This document shows, one piece after another, positions 1 through 9,458 of a DNA stretch of 64,000 bases. The position numbers were made by a program, and so were the translations under genes. Each line of letters opens with the position of its first letter. Position 1 is the first letter of the stretch. Origin of the DNA: Metapseudomonas otitidis (GTDB lineage Bacteria; Pseudomonadota; Gammaproteobacteria; Pseudomonadales; Pseudomonadaceae); contig NZ_FOJP01000003.1 of NCBI RefSeq assembly GCF_900111835.1, positions 1 to 64,000 of the forward strand, read 5' to 3'. Below the pieces are notes generated by a model. It searched no databases. It saw nothing but the letters and a program-made list of their open reading frames with translations, and was not told the origin of the DNA.

Positions 1-462
1 GAGCGTGGCGAGAACCGCAACCAGAACTACCTGCTCGGCCCGGGCTTCGACCTGGCCCTGCCCGGCTTCGACTACTTCCAGCTGAACTTCTACTACCGCA
101 AACCCGACGGCATCACCAAGAACCCGTCCGGCCAGTGGCAGGTCACCCCGGTGTGGTCCTACACCGTGCCGGTGGGCAAGTCCGACATCCTCATCGACGG
201 CTTCATGGACTGGGTCTGGAACAACAAGGACGCCACCACCAACCGCCCCAACGACCTGCACGCCAACCTGCACTTCAACCCGCAGATCAAGTACGACCTG
301 GGCAAGGCCCTGGACCTAGGCGCCAAGCAGCTCTACGTCGGTGTCGAGTACGACTACTGGAGCAACAAGTACGGCATCGACGACAACAGCTACCTGGGCG
401 ACACGATCCTCGGCGGCACCGACCAGAACACCGCCAGCCTGCTGGTCAAGGTGCACTTCTGA
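1..462 (+). CDS. Outer membrane protein, Tsx/OmpK nucleoside-channel family (5' truncated by window edge)
   Basis: The reading frame is open from base 1 and ends with TGA at 460-462, so only about the last 153 residues are visible. They alternate polar and aromatic residues as in an outer membrane beta-barrel and end in phenylalanine (LLVKVHF), the usual C-terminal signal for BAM-dependent insertion. Segments such as the FDYFQLNFYYRKPDG stretch and the tryptophan-rich GFMDWVW resemble Tsx/OmpK proteins, which pass nucleosides across the outer membrane. A nucleobase deaminase lies just downstream, which fits purine uptake. The family call is from recall and the N-terminus is missing. A strong hairpin follows the stop. 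Confidence 0.7.
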   Translation, partial: ERGENRNQNYLLGPGFDLALPGFDYFQLNFYYRKPDGITKNPSGQWQVTPVWSYTVPVGKSDILIDGFMDWVWNNKDATTNRPNDLHANLHFNPQIKYDLGKALDLGAKQLYVGVEYDYWSNKYGIDDNSYLGDTILGGTDQNTASLLVKVHF

Positions 463-477
463 TCGCGCCATGAAAAA

Positions 478-503
478 GGGGACGGCGCCTGCGCGCCGTC
501 CCC
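478..503. terminator. Bidirectional rho-independent terminator between porin and DUF2383 gene
   Basis: There is a perfect 11-bp inverted repeat, GGGGACGGCGC (478-488) and GCGCCGTCCCC (493-503), with loop CTGC. On the minus strand the stem is followed by TTTTTC, a proper U-tract for the gene ending at 523. On the plus strand the hairpin sits 15 bases after the porin stop, so it can serve both convergent genes. Confidence 0.85.
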
Positions 504-522
504 TCGCTTGAAACCGCTTCGA

Positions 523-972
523 TCAGCTGGCGCGAGCCAGGTTGCGCAGCGCCTTGATCTGGTCATGGTTGCGCTGGACGCCCAGCAGCTGCCGCTCGAC
601 CAAGGTGCGTGCCTCGGTCGGCAGCTCCTTGCCCAGCGCCTCGCGGTAATGCTTGAGCGCCACATCCTCGCCACGCTCGCACTCGTTGAGAATGGCCTCC
701 TCGCTCTTGCCGGTCACCAGCGCCTTGAGGTCCACCCAGCGGCGGTGCAGGGCACCCGCCACGCTGGAGGACGACTCGGGCTCGCCCCCCAGGCTGCGTA
801 CCATCTGCTGAAGCTCGGCGGTGGCACGGCCGCACTCCCGCGAGCGCTCGGTCAGGGTGGCCTTGAGCTGTGGGGTCTTCACGTGCTCGGCGCATTCGAG
901 GAAGCCCTTCTCACCGTCCTTGCTGGTCTCGATCAGTTCGTTCAGCGCATCAATGGCGTGCTCGTTGTTCAT
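523..972 (-). CDS. PA2169-type four-helix-bundle protein (DUF2383)
   Basis: This is a 149-residue, almost wholly alpha-helical, charged protein (MNNEHAIDALNELIETSKDG...). It matches the PA2169/DUF2383 family of small ferritin-like four-helix bundles, whose function is not established and which are often stress-associated in Pseudomonas. Conserved-looking elements are the IDALNELI start, the GEKGF segment and the late VERQLLGVQRNHDQI helix. The frame stays open 53 codons further upstream, but homology begins at the ATG ending at 972. No signal peptide is present, so it is cytoplasmic. It is monocistronic and converges on the porin. Confidence 0.85.
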   Translation of the reverse strand: MNNEHAIDALNELIETSKDGEKGFLECAEHVKTPQLKATLTERSRECGRATAELQQMVRSLGGEPESSSSVAGALHRRWVDLKALVTGKSEEAILNECERGEDVALKHYREALGKELPTEARTLVERQLLGVQRNHDQIKALRNLARAS

Positions 973-1076
973 CGTGCAGTCCTCTTTCCGGTTGACGGGC
1001 GGCCGGCGGTCGCCCGGCCTTCGTATTGGTGGACAGGGCGACCCGAGGGACGGTTCAAGCTTTTCGCCCACCGGCG

Positions 1077-1919
1077 TTACTGCCCTTGCGCCTCCTTGCG
1101 CTTCTGCCGTTCGAGGAAGTCCACCTTCCACTGCTCCATGCCCATGTAGGCCGAGTCCAGGTTGGCCTCAACGCGATAGCGAGCCTTCAATGCCGCCACC
1201 TCCTGTGCGTGTTCGCCCAGGAAGCGATCGAAGCGCTGCACCAGTTCGGGGTGGCGTACGGACGACAGGTGGAAATGGCTGCGGGTGTGGGGCAGCGAAG
1301 GGTCGAACACCAGCGCACCCGGGCGGGCCCGGACGTTGTCCAGGTAATAGGTGGCGACCACCACATTGAAGTAGGCGCCATCCGTGTCCCGCCGCAGGGT
1401 CTGGTTGATCATCTGCCGCAGGTCACGGGCCTCCACCGGCTGGACCTGCCCCGCCTCGATACGCGACTGGTAGCCCCGGGGCGTCCAGCCCTTCACCAGG
1501 GCCAGCCGACGGATGCCGTCGAGCCCCTGGCCAGCATGTCGCGGGTCCACCAGCACGCCATCCACGTAGGCCACCACCGGCGTACTGTAGGTGGGCGCGT
1601 ACCCGGGCGCCGCCGCACCAGCCCACTCGGGGTTGTCCGGGTAGCGCAGGTCCACCTCCCCCGCCGCCGCCCGCTGCGCCAGCTCGTTGACCGGTAATGG
1701 CCGGTACTCCAGCTGCAGGCCCTCGCTGCGGGCGAACAGGTCCAGCAGGTCGCGGCCGAAGCCGCGGTACTGCCCGCTCTCATCGAGCTGGTAGTGAGGT
1801 TGGAACGCCAGGTTCTCGACACCTACCACATAGCCCTGGGCCTGCGCCGCCAGCGGCAGCACGCCCACCAGCAAGCCCGCACAGGCGAGCCTGCCGGGAA
1901 TCGACCTGCGGCGCCTCAT
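1077..1919 (-). CDS. Periplasmic solute-binding protein, amino-acid-type (SBP_bac_3 / COG0834)
   Basis: The 280-residue product starts with a basic n-region and a hydrophobic core ending in LAAQAQG, a clear Sec signal peptide cleaved around residue 27. The mature part (YVVGVENLAFQPHY, RGFGRDLLDLFARSEGLQLEYRPLP) has the layout of ABC-type polar-amino-acid binding proteins. No permease or ATPase gene lies beside it. Its ATG overlaps the stop of the upstream 8-oxoguanine deaminase by four bases (ATGA, 1916-1919), so the two are translationally coupled. This suggests an orphan binding or sensor protein expressed with purine catabolism. The ligand is unknown. Confidence 0.75.
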   Translation of the reverse strand: MRRRRSIPGRLACAGLLVGVLPLAAQAQGYVVGVENLAFQPHYQLDESGQYRGFGRDLLDLFARSEGLQLEYRPLPVNELAQRAAAGEVDLRYPDNPEWAGAAAPGYAPTYSTPVVAYVDGVLVDPRHAGQGLDGIRRLALVKGWTPRGYQSRIEAGQVQPVEARDLRQMINQTLRRDTDGAYFNVVVATYYLDNVRARPGALVFDPSLPHTRSHFHLSSVRHPELVQRFDRFLGEHAQEVAALKARYRVEANLDSAYMGMEQWKVDFLERQKRKEAQGQ

Positions 1920-3274
1920 TCACCGGTCACCAGTTGGCGGGCCAGGCGGTTGTGGCGCTCGAGCACCACGGGCAGGTCGACCGTCAGCAACTGGCCATCC
2001 CGCACCACCACCCGCCCGTTGATCACGCTGGTGGAGACCTGGGTCGGCGTGCAGAAGACCAGCGCAGCCAGCGGGTCGTGATGAGCCCCGGCATAGGCCA
2101 CGTGCCCCAGGTCGAAGGCCACGAAGTCCGCCGCCATGCCCGGCGCCAGGGCGCCGATGTCGTCGCGGTTGAGCACCTTGGCACCGCCCAGGGTGGCGAT
2201 TTCCAGCGCCTCGCGGGCGGTCATGGCGTCCGGACCGAAGCCGACCCGCTGCAGCAGCAGCGCCTGGCGCACCTCGCCGATCATGCTGGCGCCGTCGTTG
2301 GAGGCCGAGCCGTCCACACCGAGGCCCACCGGCACACCCGCATCGCGCATGCGGCGGATCGGCGCGATGCCCGAGGCCAGGCGCATGTTCGAGCACGGGC
2401 AATGGGCGACGCCGGTACCGGTGCGGGCGAACAGGTCGATGCCGTGCTGGTCCAGCTGCACGCAGTGGGCGTGCCACACGTCATGGCCGACCCAGCCCAG
2501 GTCCTCGGCGTACTCGGCGGGCGTCATGCCGAACTTCTCGCGGCTGTAGGCGATGTCGTTGACGTTCTCCGCCAGATGGGTGTGCAGGGAGACACCGTAC
2601 TGGCGGGCCAGCACGGCGGCCTCGCGCATCAGGTCACGGCTCACCGAGAAGGGCGAGCACGGCGCCACCACGACCCGCAGCATCGAACCGTGGGAAGCGT
2701 CGTGGTAGTCCTCGATCAGGCGCTGGGACTCCTTGAGGATGTCCGCCTCCTTCTCCACCACCGAATCCGGCGGCAGGCCACCCTGGCTGCGACCGACGCT
2801 CATGCTGCCGCGGGCGGCGTGGAAGCGCATGCCGATCTCGCGGGCGGCGTGGATGCTGTCATCCAGCTTGCAGCCATTGGGATAGATGTAGAGGTGGTCG
2901 CTGGAGGTGGTGCAGCCGGAGAGGATCAGCTCGGCCATGGCCGTCTGGGTGGACACCCCGATCATCTCCGGCGTCAGCCGTGCCCAGATGGGGTAGAGGT
3001 TGGTCAGCCAGTTGAACAGCTCGCCGTCCTGGGCGGCCGGCACCACACGGGTGAGGCTCTGGTACATGTGGTGGTGGGTGTTGACCAGGCCAGGGATCAC
3101 CACCTTGCCGGTCATGTCCAGCACCTCGTCGGCGCTCTGGGGCAGTTCGGCGCTCGGCCCCACCTGGCGGATGACGTTGTCCTCGATGAACAGGCCGCCC
3201 TGCCGGATCTCGCGGCGTTCGCCGTCCATGGTGACCAGCAGGTCGGCGTTCTTCACCAGCAATGTCTTGCCCAT
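1916..3274 (-). CDS. 8-oxoguanine deaminase (amidohydrolase superfamily)
   Basis: The 452-residue protein is full length for the family and very like P. aeruginosa PA0142, which hydrolyses 8-oxoguanine to urate and ammonia. The metal site of subtype-III amidohydrolases is visible: histidines in NTHHHMYQSL (residues 65-74), a later SLHTHLAEN histidine, WHAHCVQLD, and the aspartate in GLGVDGSASND. It is cytoplasmic. It is first in a two-gene unit with the solute-binding protein (4-bp overlap). The product urate feeds the purine-to-allantoin-to-glyoxylate route, the substrate of the gcl operon further along. The related families guanine deaminase and s-triazine hydrolase are less likely. Confidence 0.88.
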   Translation of the reverse strand: MGKTLLVKNADLLVTMDGERREIRQGGLFIEDNVIRQVGPSAELPQSADEVLDMTGKVVIPGLVNTHHHMYQSLTRVVPAAQDGELFNWLTNLYPIWARLTPEMIGVSTQTAMAELILSGCTTSSDHLYIYPNGCKLDDSIHAAREIGMRFHAARGSMSVGRSQGGLPPDSVVEKEADILKESQRLIEDYHDASHGSMLRVVVAPCSPFSVSRDLMREAAVLARQYGVSLHTHLAENVNDIAYSREKFGMTPAEYAEDLGWVGHDVWHAHCVQLDQHGIDLFARTGTGVAHCPCSNMRLASGIAPIRRMRDAGVPVGLGVDGSASNDGASMIGEVRQALLLQRVGFGPDAMTAREALEIATLGGAKVLNRDDIGALAPGMAADFVAFDLGHVAYAGAHHDPLAALVFCTPTQVSTSVINGRVVVRDGQLLTVDLPVVLERHNRLARQLVTGE

Positions 3275-3420
3275 GCGTACTCTCCTCCGCCCTCGTGGGC
3301 GATCTTGTTGTTCAGGGAATGGTCAGTCGGCGAATCGAAAGGCCGGCCGCAGCCCAACCCAGCGCCCGACAGGGCACTCAGCGGTTCAGGGGGAATGCGG
3401 GAAGCGGTCCGGCGTCTCGA

Positions 3421-4416
3421 TCAGCCGCCGGTGGCGCTCATGAAGCGGACCACCTGCACTTGCTGGTCGGCTTCGAAGTGGTGCCGTTCCGGCTTGAGCC
3501 GGAGCGCCTCCACCAGGGCCGAGCGCAGCCTGTCCGAATCGCCGGGGTGGCGACGGATCAATGCCTTCAGGTCGAGCGCGCCGTCACTGCCCAGGCACAG
3601 CACCAGCTTGCCCTCGGCGGTGACCCGCACCCGGTTGCAATCACCGCAGAAGTTGCGGCTGTGGGGTGAGATGAAGCCGACGTGGGTGTCGCTGCCGACC
3701 ACCTGGTAGTAGCGCGACGGGCCGCCGGTGCGGTGGCTGCTGGGCAGCAGCTCGAAACGTTGCGCCACCCGCTCGCGCACCTCCTCCGAGGTGCACAGGG
3801 TGACCTTGCGCTCATGGCTGGAGATGCTGCCCAGGGGCATCTCTTCGATGAAGCTGATGTCCAGGCCGCGCTCGACGGCGAAGGCCACCAGGTCCTCCAC
3901 CTCGTCATCGTTGCGGCCCTTCTGCACCACGCTGTTGAGCTTGATGCGCCGGAAGCCGGCCCCACGCGCCGCATCGATGCCCGCCAGCACCTGGTCGAGC
4001 CGATCACGCCGGGTGAAGGCGGCAAAGCGTTCGCGCTGTAGGGAATCGAGGCTCACGTTCAGCCGGGTGACGCCGGCACCGCGCAGGTCGGCGGCCATGT
4101 GCGCCAGCTGCGAACCGTTGGTGGTGATGGCCAGGTCGTCGAGCTCGCGACGCTGGCCCAGGCGGCCAAGCAACCCGGTGAGGCCCTTGCGCACCAGCGG
4201 CTCGCCGCCAGTGACGCGGATGCGCTTCACGCCCAGGCCGATGAAGGCATCGGCGACGGTGTACAGCTCTTCGAGGCTGAGGATCTGGGCGCGCGGCGCG
4301 AAGACCATGTCTTCGCTCATGCAGTAGGTGCAACGGAAATCGCACCGGTCGGTGACCGAAAGACGCAGGTAGGTGATGGAGCGACCGAAGGGGTCGCGCA
4401 AGGTGTGGTCTGGCAT
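3421..4416 (-). CDS. moaA: GTP 3',8-cyclase MoaA (molybdenum cofactor biosynthesis)
   Basis: This radical-SAM enzyme makes (8S)-3',8-cyclo-7,8-dihydroguanosine 5'-triphosphate from GTP, the first step of molybdopterin synthesis. The N-terminal CX3CX2C cluster is CDFRCTYC (C25, C29, C32), and a second C-terminal Cys cluster is in NFCGDCNRVRVTAEGKLVLC. The protein ends in GG, needed for the active site. I start it at the ATG ending at 4416 (MPDHTLRDPFGR), giving 331 residues; an upstream extension of 38 codons has no homology. By synteny it corresponds to moaA2 of P. aeruginosa, next to gcl. Xanthine dehydrogenase needs this cofactor, so the placement near purine genes is sensible. Confidence 0.93.
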   Translation of the reverse strand: MPDHTLRDPFGRSITYLRLSVTDRCDFRCTYCMSEDMVFAPRAQILSLEELYTVADAFIGLGVKRIRVTGGEPLVRKGLTGLLGRLGQRRELDDLAITTNGSQLAHMAADLRGAGVTRLNVSLDSLQRERFAAFTRRDRLDQVLAGIDAARGAGFRRIKLNSVVQKGRNDDEVEDLVAFAVERGLDISFIEEMPLGSISSHERKVTLCTSEEVRERVAQRFELLPSSHRTGGPSRYYQVVGSDTHVGFISPHSRNFCGDCNRVRVTAEGKLVLCLGSDGALDLKALIRRHPGDSDRLRSALVEALRLKPERHHFEADQQVQVVRFMSATGG

Positions 4417-4496
4417 CTTGAAGCCTGCCGCAGCACGCGCCGGTCGGGACCCGGCGGCATGGACGGATCGGCAGATAAGAGCAGAAAAAACACTTT

Positions 4497-4506
4497 TTGT
4501 ATACAG
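4497..4506. promoter_or_regulatory. Candidate operator TTGTATACAg, copy 1 (moaA/TetR divergent promoter region)
   Basis: TTGTATACAG matches the TTGTATACAA palindrome at 9 of 10 positions and is preceded by the same T-run as the copy at 7438. It lies in the 221-bp gap between the divergent moaA and TetR genes. The placement fits autoregulation of the TetR gene and co-regulation of moaA. The binding factor is inferred, not shown. Confidence 0.55.
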
Positions 4507-4637
4507 GAATGCGGGGCCGGAACCCGCCAAAAGGCTGCCCGTAGCTTGCTTGAGAGCGCGGGAAAGCCGGTGCTACCATGCCCGCCCGCTCGCCAGCCGA
4601 CCGTGAGGGCCCTCGGCGAGTGAACCAAGGAGCAGAT

Positions 4638-5267
4638 GTGAGCAGTATTCGCGAGCGCAATAGAGAGCTGATCCTGAGCGCGGCCAGCGAGGAGTTCGCC
4701 GACAAGGGATTCGCCGCGACCAAGACCAGTGACATCGCCGCCAAGGCAGGCTTGCCCAAGCCCAACGTCTACTACTACTTCAAGTCCAAGGAAAACCTCT
4801 ACCGGGAAGTGCTCGAGAGCATCGTCGAGCCCCTGCTGGCAGCCTCCCACCCGTTCAACGAAGGCGGCCACCCGGACCAGGTCCTGCGGGCCTACATCCG
4901 CTCCAAGATCCGCATCTCCCGCGACCTGCCCCACGCCTCCAAGGTGTTCGCCAGCGAGATCATGCACGGCGCGCCGCACCTGTCCGCCGAGCGCACCGCG
5001 CAACTCAACGAACAGGCCCGCCACAACATCGCCTGCATCCAGGGCTGGATCGACCAGGGCCTGATGGCCCCCGTCGATCCCAACCATCTGATGTTCAGCA
5101 TCTGGGCCGCGACCCAGACCTATGCCGACTTCGACTGGCAGATTTCCGTCGTCACCGGCAAGGCCAGCCTCAGCGACACCGACTACGACGCCGCCGCCGA
5201 CACCATCATCCGCCTGGTGCTCAATGGCTGCGAGGTGAAGCCGGCGCCCGAACGGCAGAGCGCCTGA
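4638..5267 (+). CDS. TetR-family transcriptional regulator (RutR/YcdC-like)
   Basis: The 209-residue protein has an N-terminal TetR helix-turn-helix at about residues 5-52, with the typical GFAATKTSDIAAKAGL and NVYYYFKSKENLYREVL segments, followed by a helical ligand domain resembling the YcdC/RutR C-terminal type. I choose GTG at 4638 because AAGGAG (4627-4632) lies five bases upstream; an upstream ATG at 4578 has no such support. It is transcribed away from moaA. A TTGTATACAg site lies 132 bp upstream of the start, and two more copies precede gcl, so it is the best local candidate to control the glyoxylate operon. The ligand is unknown. Confidence 0.85.
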   Translation: MSSIRERNRELILSAASEEFADKGFAATKTSDIAAKAGLPKPNVYYYFKSKENLYREVLESIVEPLLAASHPFNEGGHPDQVLRAYIRSKIRISRDLPHASKVFASEIMHGAPHLSAERTAQLNEQARHNIACIQGWIDQGLMAPVDPNHLMFSIWAATQTYADFDWQISVVTGKASLSDTDYDAAADTIIRLVLNGCEVKPAPERQSA

Positions 5268-5274
5268 CCACCCC

Positions 5275-6711
5275 TCAAGCCTTGAAGGTGAGGATCGGGC
5301 TGAAGCGGGCGATCACCGCGACCGTCTCCTCCTCCACCTGGGCACGCACCACCTCGCCGATCTCCTTGTAGGCGCCGGGCGCCTCCTCGATCAGCCGCTC
5401 CTCGCGACGGGTGATGCACTGCACCCGGTCCAGCCCCAGCCCATCCGGTGCGCGACGCGCCTGCAGGCGGACCTCGCTGCGGGACATCGAACGCCCCGCC
5501 CCGTGGCTGGCCGAGCGCAGCCACTGCGCGTTGCCCAGCCCCCTGAGCAGGTAGGAGTCGTGCCCCATGCTGCCGGGAATCAGCAGGTCCTGCCCGGCAT
5601 AGGCTGGCGTCGCGCCCTTGCGATGAACGTTGCCCACCGACTCCCGCAGCACGATGTTGTGCGGCACGTCCACCAGCAGCGGCGCCTCGATGTCCGTGCC
5701 GAACACCTCGCGGGTGCGCTGGCGCACCATCTCGGCGATCAGCGCGCGATTGGCATCGGCGTAGTGGGCGGCCGCATGCATCGCCGCCAGGTACTCATCG
5801 GCCATGGGCCCGAGCAGGGCGAACACCCGCGACTCGGGGTGGCGGATGCCCTTCGGCCACAGCTCGCGGGCCTTGTCCATCCAGCGCCGCCCGACATGGA
5901 AGCCCACGTCGCGGGAGCCGGTGTGGATCATCAGCACCACCTGCCCCACCGACAGGCCGCGCTCGAAGCAGGCACGGCGGTCCACCAGCTCGGTCACCAC
6001 CTGCACCTCGACGAAGTGGTTGCCGCCACCCACCGTGCCCAGGCCCGGATCGCGCAGGCGCGGGCGGGCCGGGTCCTGCAGGGCTGCGGGTGCATGGCGG
6101 GCTTCGCCGCGCTCGAACGACGACGGGTGCAACTGCGCCAGCTCCGCCATCACCTGGGCGTAGTCGAGGTGCCCGAACAGCCCCTCGCGCTCGCCCCGTT
6201 GGCGCAGCGACGCCCAAAAGTCGCCCAGCCCGCCGGCGAACAGCGCCGTCATGTCGCCCGGCGCCGTGGGAATGTTGCGGGTGCCGTCCAGCAGGTCGCC
6301 GCGGACGCGCTCCACCCAGTCGGCCTTGCGTGACAGGAAGCGCTCGTAGTCGAGGCCCAGCCGGTGCAGGCGCATGCCGCAGTTGATGTCGGTGCCGATG
6401 CTCTGCGGGATCACCATGTCCGGGCTGGTGACGATCACCGCACCGACCGGGATGCTGGTACCGGCATGGAAATCCGGTGTCGCACAGGCACAGCGCACCT
6501 CGCCACCCAACGGATGACGGACGCCTGCGAAGTCGAGCAGTTGCTGCACCGCCTTTTCCTCGATGGGCAGGGATTCGGGCAGCAGGATGCGCGCGTCGAG
6601 GCCGGCGCGGTTCAGGGAAGCGATCGAAAGGGTATTGCCGTTGACGCGGCTGATGGCCACGCCGCTGCGGGCCAGCTTCTGCTGGATCCGCTTGAAAGGG
6701 GTCTTGTTCAT
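5275..6711 (-). CDS. rtcB: RtcB-family RNA ligase
   Basis: RtcB joins RNA 2',3'-cyclic-phosphate or 3'-phosphate ends to 5'-OH ends using GTP and Mn2+. The 478-residue protein keeps the signature motifs: TPDFHAG (80s), GTDINCGM with the metal-binding D108 and C111, GTVGGGNHF, HTGSRDVG, and SASHGAGRSMSR, which contains the histidine guanylylated during catalysis. I start at the ATG ending at 6711 (MNKTPFK); a start 19 codons upstream is possible and neither has a strong ribosome-binding site. It ends seven bases from the convergent TetR gene. No archease, RtcA or RtcR is visible nearby, and the link to the surrounding metabolic genes is unclear. Confidence 0.88.
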   Translation of the reverse strand: MNKTPFKRIQQKLARSGVAISRVNGNTLSIASLNRAGLDARILLPESLPIEEKAVQQLLDFAGVRHPLGGEVRCACATPDFHAGTSIPVGAVIVTSPDMVIPQSIGTDINCGMRLHRLGLDYERFLSRKADWVERVRGDLLDGTRNIPTAPGDMTALFAGGLGDFWASLRQRGEREGLFGHLDYAQVMAELAQLHPSSFERGEARHAPAALQDPARPRLRDPGLGTVGGGNHFVEVQVVTELVDRRACFERGLSVGQVVLMIHTGSRDVGFHVGRRWMDKARELWPKGIRHPESRVFALLGPMADEYLAAMHAAAHYADANRALIAEMVRQRTREVFGTDIEAPLLVDVPHNIVLRESVGNVHRKGATPAYAGQDLLIPGSMGHDSYLLRGLGNAQWLRSASHGAGRSMSRSEVRLQARRAPDGLGLDRVQCITRREERLIEEAPGAYKEIGEVVRAQVEEETVAVIARFSPILTFKA

Positions 6712-6844
6712 GACGCTGCTTTTTCGATGGACGAAAACAGGCACCGCCCGATCAGGGCGATGCAGCATGTCCGTCAGCAGCAGAAGGGACGGCGCGCATC
6801 CTAGGCTTGCGACGGCTTCGCCGCAAGCCCCGGCGCGCCAGAAG

Positions 6845-7285
6845 TCAGGCCGGCAGGCCGGCGTCGGCCCTCAGACCGACCGCCTCCACGCCCGAGACGG
6901 CGCACTGCTCGTCGATGTCGGAGGTGTCGCCGCTGATGCCCACCGCCCCGATCACCTCCCCCGCCGGGTCGCGGATCAGCACGCCCCCCGGTGCCGGCAC
7001 CAGGTTGCCGTCGGCCAGGTGGTTGACGGCACCGATGAAGGCCGGGCGCTGCTGGGCGTCCGCCGCAATCAGCCGGGAGCCCTTGCCCAACGCCACCGCG
7101 CCCCAGGCCTTGCCGATGGCGATCTGCGGTCGAAGCATGCTGGCGCCGTCCTCGCGCTGCAGGGCGATCAGGTGCCCGCCGGCGTCGAGCACGGCAATGG
7201 TCAGCGGCGCGGCACGCAGGGCGCGCCCGGCCTCCAGCGCGCGGTGGGTGATGCTCATGGCGGTTTCCAGGGACAGGGTGCTCAT
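6845..7285 (-). CDS. GlcG/HbpS-family heme-binding-like protein
   Basis: The 146-residue single-domain protein (LTIAVLDAGGHLIALQREDG, QIAIGKAWGAVALGKGS, GGVLIRDPAGEVIGAVGISG) is a GlcG/HbpS (DUF336) member. GlcG-like genes accompany glycolate and glyoxylate genes in many bacteria, but the biochemical role is unsettled; HbpS of Streptomyces binds heme. The start is the ATG ending at 7285, with GAGGAAG just upstream. It is divergent from gcl across a 337-bp region carrying two TTGTATACAA copies, so it is probably co-regulated. It corresponds by position to PA1503 next to gcl in P. aeruginosa. Confidence 0.82.
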   Translation of the reverse strand: MSTLSLETAMSITHRALEAGRALRAAPLTIAVLDAGGHLIALQREDGASMLRPQIAIGKAWGAVALGKGSRLIAADAQQRPAFIGAVNHLADGNLVPAPGGVLIRDPAGEVIGAVGISGDTSDIDEQCAVSGVEAVGLRADAGLPA

Positions 7286-7437
7286 GGCGAGGCTTCCTCG
7301 GTCAGATGATGGTCCGGTCGCTCCTAAGCGCACCCAAGGGGCATCAGGCCCTGCTCGTCAGGCGCTGCTGGAGGCATTCGCCGGAGTAAATCAGGCAATA
7401 CAAAAAAATCAACACAAAAATACAATGATCGTGCTTT

Positions 7438-7447
7438 TTGTATACAA
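7438..7447. promoter_or_regulatory. Candidate operator TTGTATACAA, copy 2
   Basis: This is a perfect 10-bp palindrome within CTTTTTGTATACAAACAAG. It is closer to the GlcG-like gene start (7285) than the third copy and could control that side of the divergent region or support looping with the copy at 7587. Confidence 0.6.
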
Positions 7448-7586
7448 ACAAGATGAGCGGTAGCCGATAGCCAGCCTGAACCCCGCGTCAAACGGGCGTT
7501 TTAAAGAAAGCGCTCCCTTCGTCCATCTCCCCTGGAAATCTTCTTGACCCGTTCTCGAACGCCTGAATAGAATCCGCCAACACGAC

Positions 7587-7596
7587 TTGTATACAA
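7587..7596. promoter_or_regulatory. Candidate operator TTGTATACAA, copy 3 (gcl promoter)
   Basis: This perfect palindrome ends 26 bases before the gcl ATG at 7623 and sits between any gcl promoter and its ribosome-binding site (GAGG, 7611-7614), a classic repressor position. It is shared with the copies at 7438 and 4497. Confidence 0.65.
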
Positions 7597-7622
7597 TTTT
7601 CACAATAAACGAGGCACAAAAC

Positions 7623-9398
<1,776 letters not shown>

Positions 9399-9408
9399 CG
9401 AGCCACCT

Positions 9409-9437
9409 CCCCTCTCCCGTTCGTGGCGGGAGAGGGG
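9409..9437. repeat. Intercistronic hairpin between gcl and hyi
   Basis: CCCCTCTCCCG (9409-9419) and CGGGAGAGGGG (9427-9437) form a perfect 11-bp stem around a 7-base loop, with no U-tract. It lies 11 bases after the gcl stop and just before the hyi ribosome-binding site (GAGGAGA). It may stabilise or tune the transcript. Short C-rich/G-rich intergenic hairpins of this kind are common in Pseudomonas. Confidence 0.6.
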
Positions 9438-9458
9438 CGTCTACCGAGGAGAATCTTC

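Larger units (their letters stand above)
7286..7622. promoter_or_regulatory. Divergent control region between GlcG-like gene and gcl
   Basis: This 337-bp gap holds no convincing gene. It includes an unusually AT-rich stretch (about 7388-7452) for this genome and two perfect TTGTATACAA palindromes, 149 bp apart centre to centre. One (7587-7596) lies just upstream of the gcl ribosome-binding site, where a bound repressor would block the promoter. Additional TACAA half-site-like sequences occur near 7399 and 7421. Confidence 0.65.

Noticed and set aside
1697-3709. A 670-codon open frame opposite 8-oxoguanine deaminase, and a similar one at 7488-9155 opposite gcl
   Set aside because: Both mirror real genes with catalytic motifs on the other strand and have His/Gly/Gln-rich shadow composition.
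9409-9437. Terminator splitting gcl from hyi
   Set aside because: The stem has no U-tract and the next gene has its own ribosome-binding site 9 bases later; the pathway genes are normally co-transcribed, so I list it only as a hairpin.
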